Of a stretch of DNA of 38,197 nucleotides, positions 38,052-38,197 are shown piece by piece. The stretch is from the IMG/VR virus record IMGVR_UViG_3300044712_001381, positions 1 through 38,197 of that record, one strand, 5' to 3'. Numbering within the stretch: the first letter of the stretch is position 1; each line of letters begins with the position of its first letter. The notes under the pieces were generated by a model. That model ran no database searches. It worked only from the letters and a program-made list of their open reading frames with translations, and was not told the DNA's origin. The DNA comes from a virus. The position numbers and the translations under genes are program-made.

Positions 38052-38197
38052 TGGATGATTAGTTCGAAAAATAAAGTAAAATACCCGAACGCCGCGCGGC
38101 GGTCGCGCGGCGCCCGTAGTGCCCCTCTCCAACAAACTCCCTGGCATCACCTCCTTCAAGGCGATTCCCGCCCAACCCAACCGCCCGCTAACTACTC
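38052..38197. repeat. Terminal direct repeat, right copy
   Basis: Second copy of bases 1-146 (144/146 identical), ending the window inside the region between the large ParB-like gene and int. Confidence 0.9.

Overview
The window is one complete, apparently circular phage-type genome of about 38.05 kb. Bases 1-146 recur at 38052-38197 with two mismatches, so both ends fall inside one intergenic region. The host is not proven. A lipoprotein with a Cys lipobox followed by a Thr/Pro-rich linker, a stand-alone receiver-domain protein, the GC-rich codon use and short palindromic repeats of the form CTCCCCCTAAAT are compatible with a Chloroflexota (Anaerolineae-like) bacterium; this is inference only.

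Layout. (1) Bases 1-3772 hold the integration and accessory end: a tyrosine recombinase (+), a tRNA-3'-end-like dyad that is a candidate attP, a strong terminator, a small excisionase-like HTH protein (-), then a HIRAN-domain protein, a one-pass membrane protein, two small unknown genes and a CheY-like receiver protein. (2) From 24040 down to 3773 the minus strand carries a standard HK97-fold siphovirus late region: membrane proteins, HNH endonuclease, DNA methyltransferase, small and large terminase, portal, prohead protease, major capsid protein, head decoration and head-fibre candidates, connector proteins, major tail protein, tail chaperone pair with a probable -1 frameshift, tape measure, distal tail protein, tail hub and tail fibre. 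(3) From 38031 down to 24164 the minus strand carries replication and maintenance genes: two different ParB-like proteins, a FtsK/HerA-type ATPase beside a lipoprotein/membrane protein pair, a ParM-like actin with a small ParR-like partner and nearby direct repeats, an initiator candidate with a C2H2 finger and a DnaA domain I-like C-terminus, RNase H, a DnaQ-like exonuclease and several small Cys-rich proteins.

How it may work together. Integrase, excisionase and attP-like dyad suggest a temperate phage. The ParM/ParR pair, the two ParB proteins, four parS-like 14-mers and an initiator gene with internal palindromic iterons suggest it can also live as a segregating plasmid, that is, a phage-plasmid. 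The two halves of the late region each begin with nearly the same ~80-nt leader RNA, made of a conserved 33-nt 5' block, a possible antiterminator helix and a strong intrinsic terminator. This looks like a shared attenuation or antitermination switch for late genes and is the most interesting undescribed candidate here. No endolysin was recognised.
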